Source of the DNA: Saccoglossus kowalevskii | Taxonomy: Eukaryota; Hemichordata; Enteropneusta; Harrimaniidae | Direction of reading: 5' to 3' | DNA: 37,404 nt | NCBI RefSeq assembly: GCF_000003605.2 | Contig: NW_003119929.1 | Coordinates: 1-37,404 of the forward strand | Shown: one piece after another, positions 10,946 to 22,016 of the stretch | Layout: each line of letters begins with the position of its first letter | How positions within the stretch are numbered: position 1 is the stretch's first letter | The notes under the pieces: model-generated | The model's database searches: none | What the model was told of the DNA's origin: nothing | What the model saw: only the letters and a program-made list of their open reading frames with translations | Translations under genes and position numbers: made by a program

Positions 10946-13900
10946 ATCTGAGATTTTTGCAGTTTAATTAAAAACCAAATGAACACAGTCTAATAGCTTA
11001 TGATTGAGTTACCGGTAAATCTGTTTGTCTAGGTACATGGTTGATGCATAGTACATGTACATATGTTTTTGATTTTTTTTTGGCCAGATTCAAAATGTTG
11101 ACTGGCGGCTACATTTGACCCCAAATTGGTCAAATACTTTCAGCTCACATACTGAACATGGGTGCGCCTCAATCTAAGGGGCTTATCACATTGGTTTTGC
11201 GCATCCATTCATCCTCGGGCATAACTGGAATACATGAACTGATTTCATTCAAACTTGGAACATAGTGATGTACTAAGTATTATATGGGTAGTTTCTTCAA
11301 TTATCTGAATCATGTACATCAAAGGGGTATTTTGAGCCATTTATGGTCAATTTGCCTACATTCAAACTTCATATGTGCATCTTAGAATACATATGTGCAT
11401 CCATTGATTTCAAAATTCGTTTTAAGATAGCGGCCATTTTCATGCTAAAATTTTAATTTTAATCCAGAATTTGAGTTCGGATCAGAACTACTGGTATATC
11501 TCAGACATTTCTTGACCAATCGTATTCAAACATTACCAGTAGATATACATGTTGCATTTGATAATCAAATCCAAGATGCCTGACTGGTGACCATTTTAAT
11601 GTTAAAGATTCATCAAAATTTGGAAACTTTATGAATGTTTTTATGGAACTCTAATGCATGTCTGTTTTTCAGATCAGATTCAAAATAGCTGACTGGTGGC
11701 CATTTTGTTTTAGTGAATGCAGTCTCTGAGCCATATGACAGACTTCACTTTCAAACATCTCTTAAACTTGAGAACTCACAGGGACTATCTATGTAATTCA
11801 ATTACTTATTTGTGTAAATATTAGCATTCCTTGTTTTTTAAATCAAAATACTAATTCATAAATAAATGTGATATAATCTCCAAATAACAAAGCAATTACA
11901 ACAATCATTTTACCCATAAATTGAATTTTATTGTGATTTACAAAACTAATAAAAGCCACTCTACAAACTATACACTTCACATGACTAGGTTCCATCAGAG
12001 ATGACTACTCATCTGGATTACCAAAACGTATTATAAATGGTGGTCTACAACATAGTGAGAAATTTATCACCATAGTTACCAATATAATTTTATTGTTATA
12101 TACAACCATTGCCACTAATGTACTGTAATTTAAATTTTCACTGCTGAGTATTTTCACCAGTCGATGGCATCCATGTCAGGAAAATTAAGCAGAAGTCGCT
12201 TAGATAATTTACTCGTCTTGTGAAAATTTGTTTTGCAAAATTTAAACAGTAATCTTAGTTTGCGATGAAACTTGCACTTATTTTTTTTTTACAAAAAAAA
12301 AAATCTTAGGAAAGTTTTTTTTTTACATATTAGAAAACATTTAACACTATCCCAGTTTCAGAAAGTAAGTTTTTTTTTCTCCTCAGAATTTTGGCATAAT
12401 GTAAAAGGAAGACATGTTTGTCACACATTTTAACTACATACACTAGTTTTATATATATATATATATAACAGAGTAGCTCGTTTTAAATGTCTAGTTTGTA
12501 GGTTATTATGCAAAACAGCCAGGTGTCTATTTGGAAAAGATATGCATTGCATGACCATTAAGTATAGAACATAGTGAAACGTTGAAGCCTTGCCCTTCTA
12601 CAGTCACCATTATTATTACATTGTTATTGTCAATTTCCAAAAAAAATGGATTTTTGAATTTTCCTCAAAACATTTAGTGTTACCACTCAACAATTTATAT
12701 TTATCCACATGACTGCAAAAAGTTTTCTAAATGTTATACGGTATTTAATTATTCACATGAGTTATCAGTGTGACCAACGATAACAAATACAGACATTCAC
12801 CCAAATATATTACAAGCAAGGCAATTTTTAAAATCCAAAGAGATGGTGGGTTAGTTTTTAGAATACTTGACGTTAGTCACAGAAAGCATCAAGTAAAATT
12901 TATTTTACCCATATATTTAGTTATCAGTGAGACCAACGATAACAAATACAGACATTTACCCAAATCTACATTACAAGCAAAGTAAACCTTAAATTCAAAT
13001 TGATGGTGGGTAAATTCATGAATTACAACTATTACTTACAGAATCGTAATTTCTAATCCTAAAAATAAATATGTACAGACTGGATTCCTTGGTGCATGGA
13101 TGCCGATATAACAAAATATTTATACACAGAATATATATATATATAGTCAAGCAATTAATCTTTCAAATTATTACAATTATACCAGTTCAAGTCATACCCA
13201 ATTCCTGGATGATACACATACAATTTAGAAACAAATGCAAAAGAGGAAGAGTTCAAATGTGAATTTTTCACATTATTAAAAAATCTGCTTCATTTAAAAA
13301 AATATCATTCCTAAGATCATCCGTCATGCTCCAGAATTCTCAGTGATTTTAAACGGTGGCCGATATTTCTGTTTCAATCACCAATGTCCATTCTCAACCA
13401 GTGTACATTTTAAAAAGTGAGATCATGAACATTCACAACCGAATAAATGATTTTTCGTTTTACTGAGAGATCTGCATTGCATGAAATGTGCGGGTTGAAC
13501 GTCTATCGCAAAAAATCAGACACATTTTTTTTATAGGTTGAAATACCGATCTTGCATTGGGATAATCATACTTTATCAAAATTGACCAACAACAAATGTG
13601 TATAGCACATTATTAAATTTGGAAACGACTCTTAAATACTAAATGCGTTTGTTGAATCCCATGCGATCTTTTGACATCCCTATGATCTTTGTTTGTGCTT
13701 ATTTTTACATTTGATTTCACACATAACACAGAATCTTGCAGTGAGCGAAAAATAATCTATTATGAGAATAGACAGCTGTGTCTCTCTTAAATTTACATTC
13801 TGTATCACATGATCACAGCATTTGTATTAATGCTAGCATCCTGATTGTAATGGGTATAACAAGAATTTACAGAAAATAAGGAAAATGAAATCTTTCAATA

Positions 13901-14234
13901 TTGTATCCTACTTTGTCATGGCAAACGTACGTCTTCTTTACAGCTCTATTAGCAACATGTCATTGACAGCTTTTACCAAAAAATATTTTTTAATACAAAA
14001 GTTATTTTACAGAAATGATATCGTACAAATGTTAATCCCTGATGTTAAATTAATGTAATAGCAATGTACTTTATATTAAAATGACAAGCAATGTATAAAT
14101 CAATGGTTTGGCACAACTTACAAAGAACTAAAAAGACTATATCTTTAAAACCTATCTAGTGTCACATACAGTAAATTGGATTTCATATAAATTGCAGTTT
14201 ATTTCTCTACTGACAGTGAAAGTATTATAACCCA
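10946..14234. repeat. Convergent intergenic or 3'-UTR region with degenerate repeats
   Basis: No coding exon is supported. At about 11,080-11,710 a degenerate motif of the form CAAAATGGCTGACTGGTGGC followed by CATTTT recurs: 11,085-11,115, 11,565-11,597 and 11,672-11,707, with a weaker copy at 11,410-11,443. Two direct copies of a roughly 100-bp unit start at 12,761 and 12,920, sharing GACCAACGATAACAAATAC, ACCCAAAT and GATGGTGGGT. Short (TA)n tracts lie at about 12,449-12,469 and 13,129-13,145. Long A and T runs occur near 12,280-12,380. Confidence 0.55.
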
Positions 14235-14239
14235 AGTGT

Positions 14240-14550
14240 AGTTGCATCCAGGTACAGTTACCGGGTAATTTCTCCCAGGTGCCGATAGTTGTATCTAGGT
14301 ACAGTTACCGAGTAATTTCTCCCAGGTGCCGATAGTTGTATCTAGGTACAATTACTGAGTAATTTCTCCCATATGCTGATAGTTGTATCTAGGTACAGTT
14401 ACCAAGTAATTTCTCCCAGGTGCCGATAGTTGTATCTAGGTACAATTACCGAGTAATTTCTCCCATATGCTGATAGTTGTATCTAGGTACAGTTACCAAG
14501 TAATTTCTCCCAGGTGCCAATAGTTGTATCTAGGTACAATAGTTGCATCT
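14240..14550. repeat. 47-bp minisatellite, about 6.5 copies, with two alternating unit types
   Basis: The unit contains ATAGTTGTATCTAGGTACA, then GTTACCGAGTAATTTCTCCC, then AGGTGCCG or ATATGCTG. Type A (ACAGTTA with AGGTGCC) and type B (ACAATTA or ACAATTACT with ATATGCT) run A-A-B-A-B-A. The last B-A pair therefore looks like a copy of the preceding 94-bp B-A dimer. The array ends in a shorter run with TAGTTGCATCTCGG. It lies just past the 3' end of CCDC181. Confidence 0.85.
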
Positions 14551-14949
14551 CGGTGTAGATAGTTGCATACTATTATCCACAGAGGGACTGTGTATTATCT
14601 ATTATTAAAAAGCATATACAATTATGTTGCATCTCTTACTAAAATAATTTACAAAACAAACATGTTTGGTTGGCCTATATCTATATGTTTTTCAAGTTGC
14701 ACATATGCTTTTAACTGAACACAACAACACTAACTTAAGGTTATAAGATGATATGACATTGTATTAAAAAGCTCTTGGCATGACAGAAATCACTACCGTA
14801 AGGTAAATATTACCGGTAGAAGTCAGTAGCCAGGAAAACACAAACTTCTAAAATTGTTCACTATTGATTTATATATCATGGCAATTCCTGAGTTGTTGAC
14901 AGGATGTCCATTACAACACGATGTTAAACATCCAATTGAACAAACTTGT

Positions 14950-15456
14950 TTTATTCTAAAATAATAATTTTAAGTTGTGATCAAAACAGGCTGCTGGTGA
15001 TATTAAAGCTCAATTCGTAATTTCACAAACTTGTATATGTGTTCTTGTATTAATATGGATTTCACTCTAAATGATTTAACAACTTGTTATACGAGGACAG
15101 TGTGCACACTTGAATTCATCCACCCTTGATTACTCAACAGGCTGTGCTTACAGAGAAAGAATTATGGGATAGATTAACTCAACACATTGCTTTGAGTCCT
15201 TGATTGTCCGTTGCTTGATACAAAATCATAAAAATCCTGATTTTAAAAAAGTCTGTCATATTGCTACATGTAATTAATACAATCACTGCAATTACAAATG
15301 TCTTAAAATACATGAATCAGAGCCATGGTTACAGTCACCATGGTAGCAATAGTCCATCATGCATTCAATGAGTCTACATAGCCATGGTTATTGTCACCAT
15401 GGTAACATAATTTTTAAAACAATATTACATCTAAAAGAATTAAAAAAACTTAGAAT
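14950..15456 (-). other. CCDC181: Probable CCDC181 3' UTR with AATAAA at 14955-14950
   Basis: On the minus strand, after the stop at 15457-15459, the first AATAAA noticed is at 14955-14950, giving a 3' UTR of about 500 nt. Paired CCATGG-containing blocks (ATGGTTACAGTCACCATGG and ATGGTTATTGTCACCATGG, at about 15,324-15,403) form a short tandem duplication inside it. The true 3' end is not fixed. Confidence 0.4.
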
Positions 15457-18400
15457 TTAGTATCGGTAACCATAGTAATCTGTGTATTTATAGGTTTGTG
15501 CTTGTCTGATAGCTTTGGCCAAATTCTGTGATTTTCTTGACTTTCGTGCTTCAAGTCGCCTTCTTAAATTATGTGACCTGCTCAATGCTTTCTGTGCTTT
15601 TAGTTGTCCATTCTTTCTTTTTAACCATCTGTAATGATAATGAATATGATTAGTTACACACATCTATATACATGCAGTCGGTATAAAGTATCATATCAAC
15701 TCCTATTACCAGTAGTAGTGCATATAGTCAACATGTAAATGATAGAGATATGTCTATGACAAAAATAATTCATATTGTAATGATTCAGCATACAAAGATA
15801 TAAGTTTGGGTTCATATGCACTTCTATTTGAGATGCACATTAAACCAAATACATTCTAGTTCAACCTTGTTTGTTTGTTTGTTATGTATGTACATGTATG
15901 TAAGGTGTGTTTCTAATAGAGAATAGGAAGGACAGGAAAACATGCAGTTTTTTAACTGAAAATAAACTAATTAAATATATATATATATGTTTATCCATCA
16001 AAAAAACATTTAATAATGCAATAATAATAGTACACATATATATGTCATATGACAATAGAATATAGAAAATTCAGAAAAAATTCAATATTGCAATTTTTGC
16101 ACTTAACTCCAGTTTTTGATATTATATAATGATGTAAATGACATATGATGATATGGATTAATATATAGATTAATATCTGATGTTAAAAATATATGGATTA
16201 CAAACTCACTAAAGAATGGAGATAAAATTGAAGCTTATTAAGTGTTAACAAATTATTGTGTTAAAGGGATTTGTGATGTTTCTCGAACAGAAAGTAATCC
16301 ATATTATCTGCTCCAAGTACACTTTGTATTTGTCTTCTCTTGAAATAAACATCCTAAAAATCCATTAGCTATACATAACGTGGTAAGTAACATGGGACTC
16401 CCAATACCTTCAAACAAAAAAAACTTGGGAACATTTGTTGGCAGCCATGTTAATGGGAAGACCCAATAATTAAAAGACACACATTTTTTGTATTTTTTTT
16501 TTTAACTATACATAAAAATTATAATCAAATATGGCTATTTGTCTGTTATTGGGAATGTATGCATTGGACAGGGTCAAAGATCGTTCTGCGGCTCAAGTGA
16601 CCTGCAGCCATCAATTTAGACAAACTGTACTTTTGACTTACTCTTTGTGGTCTTCAGCAGTCCAGGAGGAATGACTGTCTGATTTTTGGTCTTCGTGGCT
16701 GCAGGTCAAAATTACGAAAATAAGTATCAGGGTTTTCTACAGAGGGTATAGTACTGGGTGGGTGACCCATTCAGGCAAAATTAAGAAAAATGTGCACGGG
16801 TTCCAATAAAGAGTAAAGAAGGATGACTGCCGTGTTTCCAATATTTGGCCACATAAGCTTGTGCATACTATATTTTGAAAACTAATTGGGGGATGAAACT
16901 TGTACATTCAAGTACACTAAGATTGAATCATTTATATAGTTATCTATAATTATTTATAATATTATCTAGCTAAACAAGAGAGGAAAATGTAAAGTACTGT
17001 ATGTTGAAGTAACAACAGGTTTTTTATTTAATTTACAATGAACATAGAGAAGAAAATTTACTAAACTTTAGGGTGATTGAATGTGACTCAGTGACGAGTT
17101 ATCTATTTATTATGCGTTTAAAAAAAATAACCAATGGAATTATATTGAAATGTTAGTTTCAGTGCAATAAAATCCTGAATATAGTGCATCTCAAAATAGT
17201 AGAAATCTTTGATACTGTAGTGTCTGTAGTGATGACATCATATTTGGAGGCAGCGCCCTCATTGTCAGATATCAACCCACATTGTAACAACTTGTGCAAT
17301 TTTTTTGTAGATTACCCCTCGGTACTTATTGGAAAAAATGCCTATTGTATGATTTGCTTTGAAACGGTGTATCTGGTATCAGTGAATGATGAGATAAGGG
17401 ATTTAATACGTTAAAAATACAAGGGGTTTTGAAGTATGATGAAGAATGCAATTTGTTCAAGTAGACTGGTGATAGGTGAAAGAATCTACATGTTCATTTT
17501 CTTATCAATGAAAGAATTCTTGTAATGAGTGTAATGAAAACAGCAAATTTTATGCAAATGTTGTCTATTACAATGTACTCAAAACCATATAACGACAGAA
17601 TCTATAAATTAATTAAATTAATAAGGTAAATGTACGCCCAAGTAGGTACTACCAGTGACCCATGTTGTGTCAAAGTACAAGAGTACCGTAATACCAGTGA
17701 ACAGTGTTGAGTCAGTGCAAAAGTTTTTTGTTGGAATAAAAAAAAATTTCTGGGGTCCACAGCATCGATGGCTTTCATGAAATTTCTTCACTAATGCCAT
17801 ATTATCCTGAAATGACAAAAAGTTCAATCAGTGAAAATTAAAAGATTTACAGTATGACTTCAGCACTCACTCTTTATAAGCTTTATCACAGTCTTCTCGA
17901 CTCCTCAAATAATAAGATTCACTTTCTTCTGAATTCTTGTGTTTATCCTCTTTCTTTTCTTTTTTCTTCTGAGATTTCTTTGCTTTCAGCCACTGTTTAT
18001 AAGCACCAGCTGCATCTCTCTGCACCTACAGGGAAAGGGAAAAATATCCCAAATGCACAATTTGATTACCAGAAGCCAAGCAAACCTAAAGATTTTATTT
18101 ATCCAATTCACAAATTTCTAATCTAAATTCTGCACAACTTACTGTGAAGAGAAGTGCTGATCGAATATACAATGTGTGAATAAAAATGAAAATATTACAC
18201 ATTTGAGGTTTTGAGAAGTTTGAGAACACAGGTGTAGGGGGTATTTATAGTAAGGAGAACAGCAGCACATATTATCAGGGTTTTAAGTATTCTGAGGGTA
18301 TCAAATTTCAAGGGAAAACAATTCTGAATATGTCTCGAATCATTTAAAATTGTGAAAAAAGTACTGTGGGGCAGCAAGACAAATTTGATACATTAAAATA

Positions 18401-21400
18401 ATATTGTACCGCATTTTGTTCTTCTCTTTCTCTACTCTCCTTTTCCTCTTTTTTCCTATTTTCTTCTTCCTCTTTTTTCTTCTGTAACCATGCTTGAAAA
18501 GCACTCTCTGCTTCGTCTTGTCTTCGCTTCTTTTCATCTTTCTCTTTTTCTTGTTGTTCTTTTCTTCGCTGATTCATCAGCCGTGCATGTTCTTTTTTAT
18601 ACTCTACTTGTTCAGGTGTGAGTCCATATGCACTGTACCCTTCATATGTTATATTATTTGATTCATTAACATTTTGTGAACGTCCTTGAGATCCAGCCGA
18701 TTGTGCTCGCTGTGATTGACCCGTAGAATTCACAATCTTTCTCCTACTGCCAGTACTTCCTGTTGCTGTAGCTGGTCTCGGACGTGATGGTGGTGCCGGT
18801 TGATGACCATTGGTTTCAATCCCATGAGCAGCCCGCTCTTCCGGACTCAACTCACTCACAGGCACAACTTCAAATTTGCCATTTCTTTCCACAACTACCT
18901 CTCCGTTTGATTGTTTTTTCTGATCACGATCCTCTAAACTTAAATTTCCAATTTGCTCTTCATTTTCTTTATCATTCTCATCATCAAGTGGGGACACTTC
19001 TAATTCAATTAAGTTATCTTTAAAACCAACCTTTCTTTCTTTTTTCTCTTCTACCTCACCTTCCTGCGCTAGTTCCTCATTTAATTGTTTTATTCTTTCA
19101 GTAACATCATATTCAGGTGGATCTTCTGAGGGCAGGGAACCCTCTTCTCTCATTTTTTGCATCAACTGTTCAGCCTCACGCTGTTCCTCTGTCAATTCAT
19201 AATCACTATCATCATCACTATCAGATCCCAACCGAGATGAAGATCTTGAAGGTTCCTCCTCTTTCATCGGTGATGCTGTTCTTGGTATATAGTCTCCATC
19301 TTCTGTCACATTGGTATCCAGATCAGATTTCTGCAACAAATCACAGAGAATATGAAGTAAAACTTGCAAAGTGACCCCACATATTAAATGGATATAGTAC
19401 CAGTGCTCAAAATTAATTTTCTGGCTGGGTTACTAGTTTAAAAACTCATAGTCCATGGCAATATTAGTTCATCAGGTTTAACTGGTGCTAAAAAAAAATA
19501 TAAATTAATATACATCATTTCTCAATTTGTGCTTCGAAGACTAACTAGTTTACGGAAACAACAATGTATTCATTTTTTGTGGTTTCTACATGTAGCAATC
19601 CGGTTGAGCTACTAATTCTGTAAAATGGTAACCCTGTACAGACAAGTTTGTACATCTGTATGCCTTAACTGTACTACAGTTTGAGTTCTATCCAATAGTA
19701 GGTCCTGGTTGGAAATTATAACCACTGTTATAATTATAACCACTGTTATAATCCATGCCAAACATTTTGGTTTTTCTATGGTTTTTCTATTTAGTGATGC
19801 TACATGAATGGAGAATATGTATTTGAGTTTTTGCCCATTTGAAAGGATCATATTCTGATGATAACATCCAACATTCTAATCATTCATTTTGTTTATCAGG
19901 ATCTACATAAATAAATGGACATAGATATCAAAGTTGTGTATCGTAATATCTAATAAATGCTTAGCATATCACATACATGTTTTAGCTATGAGACAATATT
20001 TCACGTACATTTCTTTTAGGATTAAACTGGCAACCCTTTGATTGTTGGATCAGAGTCACACATGTACCGGGTAATTCAGAAACATTAGTGTCACTATAAA
20101 TCATGCTCACATCACATTGAAATTTCACAACCTGCTCACATGGCTATAAAATATGATGATTTATTTATAATGAGCACTACTTTATATTATTCAATGTTTA
20201 TTATTATATTACGGTACCTTCAGTGTCTGAATGTTGATAATGTAATATCACATACATGTATAAATTACAAACATTTAAATTCCAGTAAAATGGCGAAGTT
20301 GGCACTCAGATTCAGGTTCAAATTCGGATTCCATTCAAGGTTGGATTTAATTAACTAAAAGAGTAACCTCAGTGTTATTTTCAAAGAATATCATTTTCAA
20401 ATTACATCACTGTAGTACCAACTTATTTTAATGCTATAAATAGTATGAAAGATTTAGCTTTTTTCAAAAATGGGTGATTTGATTAAAAGTATTATATTTT
20501 TGATTTCCTTTCTTCAGAAATAAAGAAATACTCAAAAAACATAAAGCATGATATCTAGAAATGTAGTGCTACTGTCATTTACTCAAACCTGATTCCGAAC
20601 TTGAAAATGAATTCAAGTCAGAGTCTGAATCCAAGGCTAACTTCAGGTACATGTATGGGATTCCAGTATAACTTGTATACCGTATGTATTACACAACCCT
20701 GTACATTTGTAATTTGCACATCCTATATATAGTATGTGTCAGTTGGAGAAAGATGGTTAACACTGCTCTAGTATTAACAGTATGACAAAAATCACTTGGA
20801 CATGTGCCAAGTGTATGATGTAAATTGCTTTAAAATAGACTCCTCCTCTGAGATATTTACACTGTGATGACTACATCTACACTACTGGTATTCATGTCTG
20901 TCAACATTGTACATGTATATGCTCTTAAAATACAACTAATACAATTGAACATGTTACAACTTGCCACTCCAACACATTATTGTATTCAGAGACTATTTGT
21001 TGATTTGATCTTGTAACATTTATTCAAATAAATGCATATTTTGGTGTTTTAAGTGCAGTACATTAGGAAACCATGAAGTAGACAGTAACACATTTTATTT
21101 CTCAGTCTTTGTATTTTTATATATATTTTTATTATTATTTAAGTTGCCTTAACGGCCGAAATATGATCTATAAAAAAACTTAATAGCAGTAAGTAAAAAC
21201 AAAAAAATATACATAAACCAAAATAGCAATGAAAAAATATATAAATTAAAAAAAGAAAATGTAGCCTATACCTACTATTCAGCCATCGCCAAAATGATCT
21301 AATTAATGCAAGAATTACGCTATATTTTTTTTATTATATGGTCATATATATGCATATGCAAATAAGCCGTCATATGCATGAGCAATTACTTGGATACATG

Positions 21401-22009
21401 AGACGCAAACTACAGCATTTTCAACTGTTGAAAACATTCTTATTACAAGCGCGTAAAATAAATACTTCTACTAATATCATCACAGAACGCAGTGAGCACT
21501 TAAAAATGTTAAATTGCATAAAAAAGAAATGATAATTTGAAATGCACATGTTCTCATATTTAGTTTCATTACTAAAACACTAATGATGAACACTAATCAC
21601 AGACACACTAATTTGTATAAGAATTTCTATAAATGTTGGTTGGTCTTGCGTTTTTGTGAGTATCTTACAATTTATGTGAATTTCTCAATTTGCATGAAAT
21701 CCTCATCGCATACCCCAATCTTATAAATTCTTGTTAATATACATGTTGTAGTGAAGTCTGAAAGTACAGGTAGAATTCTGCTATAAAGTCAAATTACTGA
21801 CTATTTGGGATATGACCACCTGAGAATGCCGATTTATTATTGATCTATAGTTATATTAGATTGATTTATTTTGAGATACATACCTTGGTAGCTGGGGGTT
21901 CTTCTTTATCAATAAGCCAATCTAACTCCTTATCTACGCTGTCTGTATCACTATAGTTACCCTTCATGATGTCACCATTCACAGTGGTTTCAACAGCCGC
22001 ACTGCTCAT
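15457..22009 (-). CDS. CCDC181: Coiled-coil domain-containing protein 181-like, four coding exons
   Basis: Exons in transcript order: 22009-21884 (ATG at 22009), 19330-18410, 18025-17871, 15628-15457 (TAA). The phases join exactly into 457 residues; human CCDC181 is about 509. The N-terminal half is acidic and serine-rich (DSDDDSDYELTEEQREAEQL, VGFKDNLIELEVSPLDD). The C-terminal half is a very basic and acidic helix with the repeated signature A(F/Y)xxWLxxKK: AFQAWLQKKK, AYKQWLKAKK, AYKEWLKRKN. It ends in a tyrosine-rich tail, YTDYYGYRY. CCDC181 is a microtubule-associated protein of cilia and sperm flagella. The family call rests on layout and motifs; another ciliary WLxxK coiled-coil protein is the main alternative. 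The acceptor at 18025 has a second AG six bases inside, which would drop two residues. Confidence 0.78.
16598..16708. repeat. Perfect 13-bp inverted repeat around the candidate cassette exon
   Basis: TGACCTGCAGCCA at 16598-16610 is the exact reverse complement of TGGCTGCAGGTCA at 16696-16708, with an 85-bp spacer. In the minus-strand transcript the upstream arm spans the acceptor of the candidate exon, and the downstream arm lies 32 nt past its donor. Base pairing would hide that acceptor. Confidence 0.6.
16642..16698 (-). CDS. CCDC181: Candidate 57-bp cassette exon of CCDC181
   Basis: It lies in the intron between the coding exons 18025-17871 and 15628-15457. On the minus strand, ACCTGCAG precedes position 16698 and a consensus GTAAGT donor follows 16642. 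The length of 57 nt is phase 2 to phase 2, so inclusion adds 19 residues in frame (DHEDQKSDSHSSWTAEDHK) just before EWLKRKN. There is no stop, and the composition is hydrophilic like the rest of the protein. No homolog is known to me, so this is a splice-site and phase prediction only. Confidence 0.35.
18410..19330 (-). CDS. CCDC181: CCDC181 large central exon (307 codons)
   Basis: This exon runs phase 0 to phase 0. It begins KSDLDTNVTEDGDYIP after a TTGTTGCAG acceptor and ends at REEQNA before a weak donor, GTACAA. It holds the acidic serine cluster, the VGFKDNLIELEV block, the SRPRPATATGSTGSRRK basic linker, the conserved AYGLTPEQVEYKKEH segment and the first AFQAWLQKKK repeat. About two thirds of the protein comes from this exon. 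Confidence 0.85.
19331..21883. other. CCDC181 intron between the first and second coding exons (2.5 kb)
   Basis: No exon is supported. A palindromic 18-mer, TTATAACCACTGTTATAA, occurs twice in tandem at about 19,716-19,751. ATTCAGGTTC-rich stretches at about 20,290-20,350 and 20,590-20,650 are weakly inverted relative to each other. The rest is AT-rich with many TACATGTA palindromes. Confidence 0.4.
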
Positions 22010-22016
22010 TGTAACC

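Larger units (their letters stand above)
15629..17870. other. Last CCDC181 intron (2.2 kb)
   Basis: Apart from the candidate cassette exon and its inverted repeat, this is AT-rich, with (TA)n tracts near 15,972-15,988 and 16,034-16,042. A splice-acceptor-like site followed by an open stretch at about 17,813-17,750 was examined and is out of phase. Confidence 0.5.

Noticed and set aside
14240-14550. A CRISPR-like regular repeat.
   Set aside because: The units are contiguous, without unique spacers, and the genome is eukaryotic; it is a minisatellite.
17750-17813. Minus-strand acceptor (TTTTTGTCATTTCAG) followed by an open frame DNMALVKKFHESHRC, resembling a CCDC181 exon.
   Set aside because: The upstream exon ends in phase 2 and this segment reads only in phase 0; in phase 2 it hits a stop after four codons. 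No good donor follows, and the flanking exons join well without it.
20290-20650. Two ATTCAGGTTC-rich stretches as ends of another inverted-repeat element.
   Set aside because: Alignment of the two arms is poor and could come from low-complexity ATTC repeats; no clear termini or target duplication.
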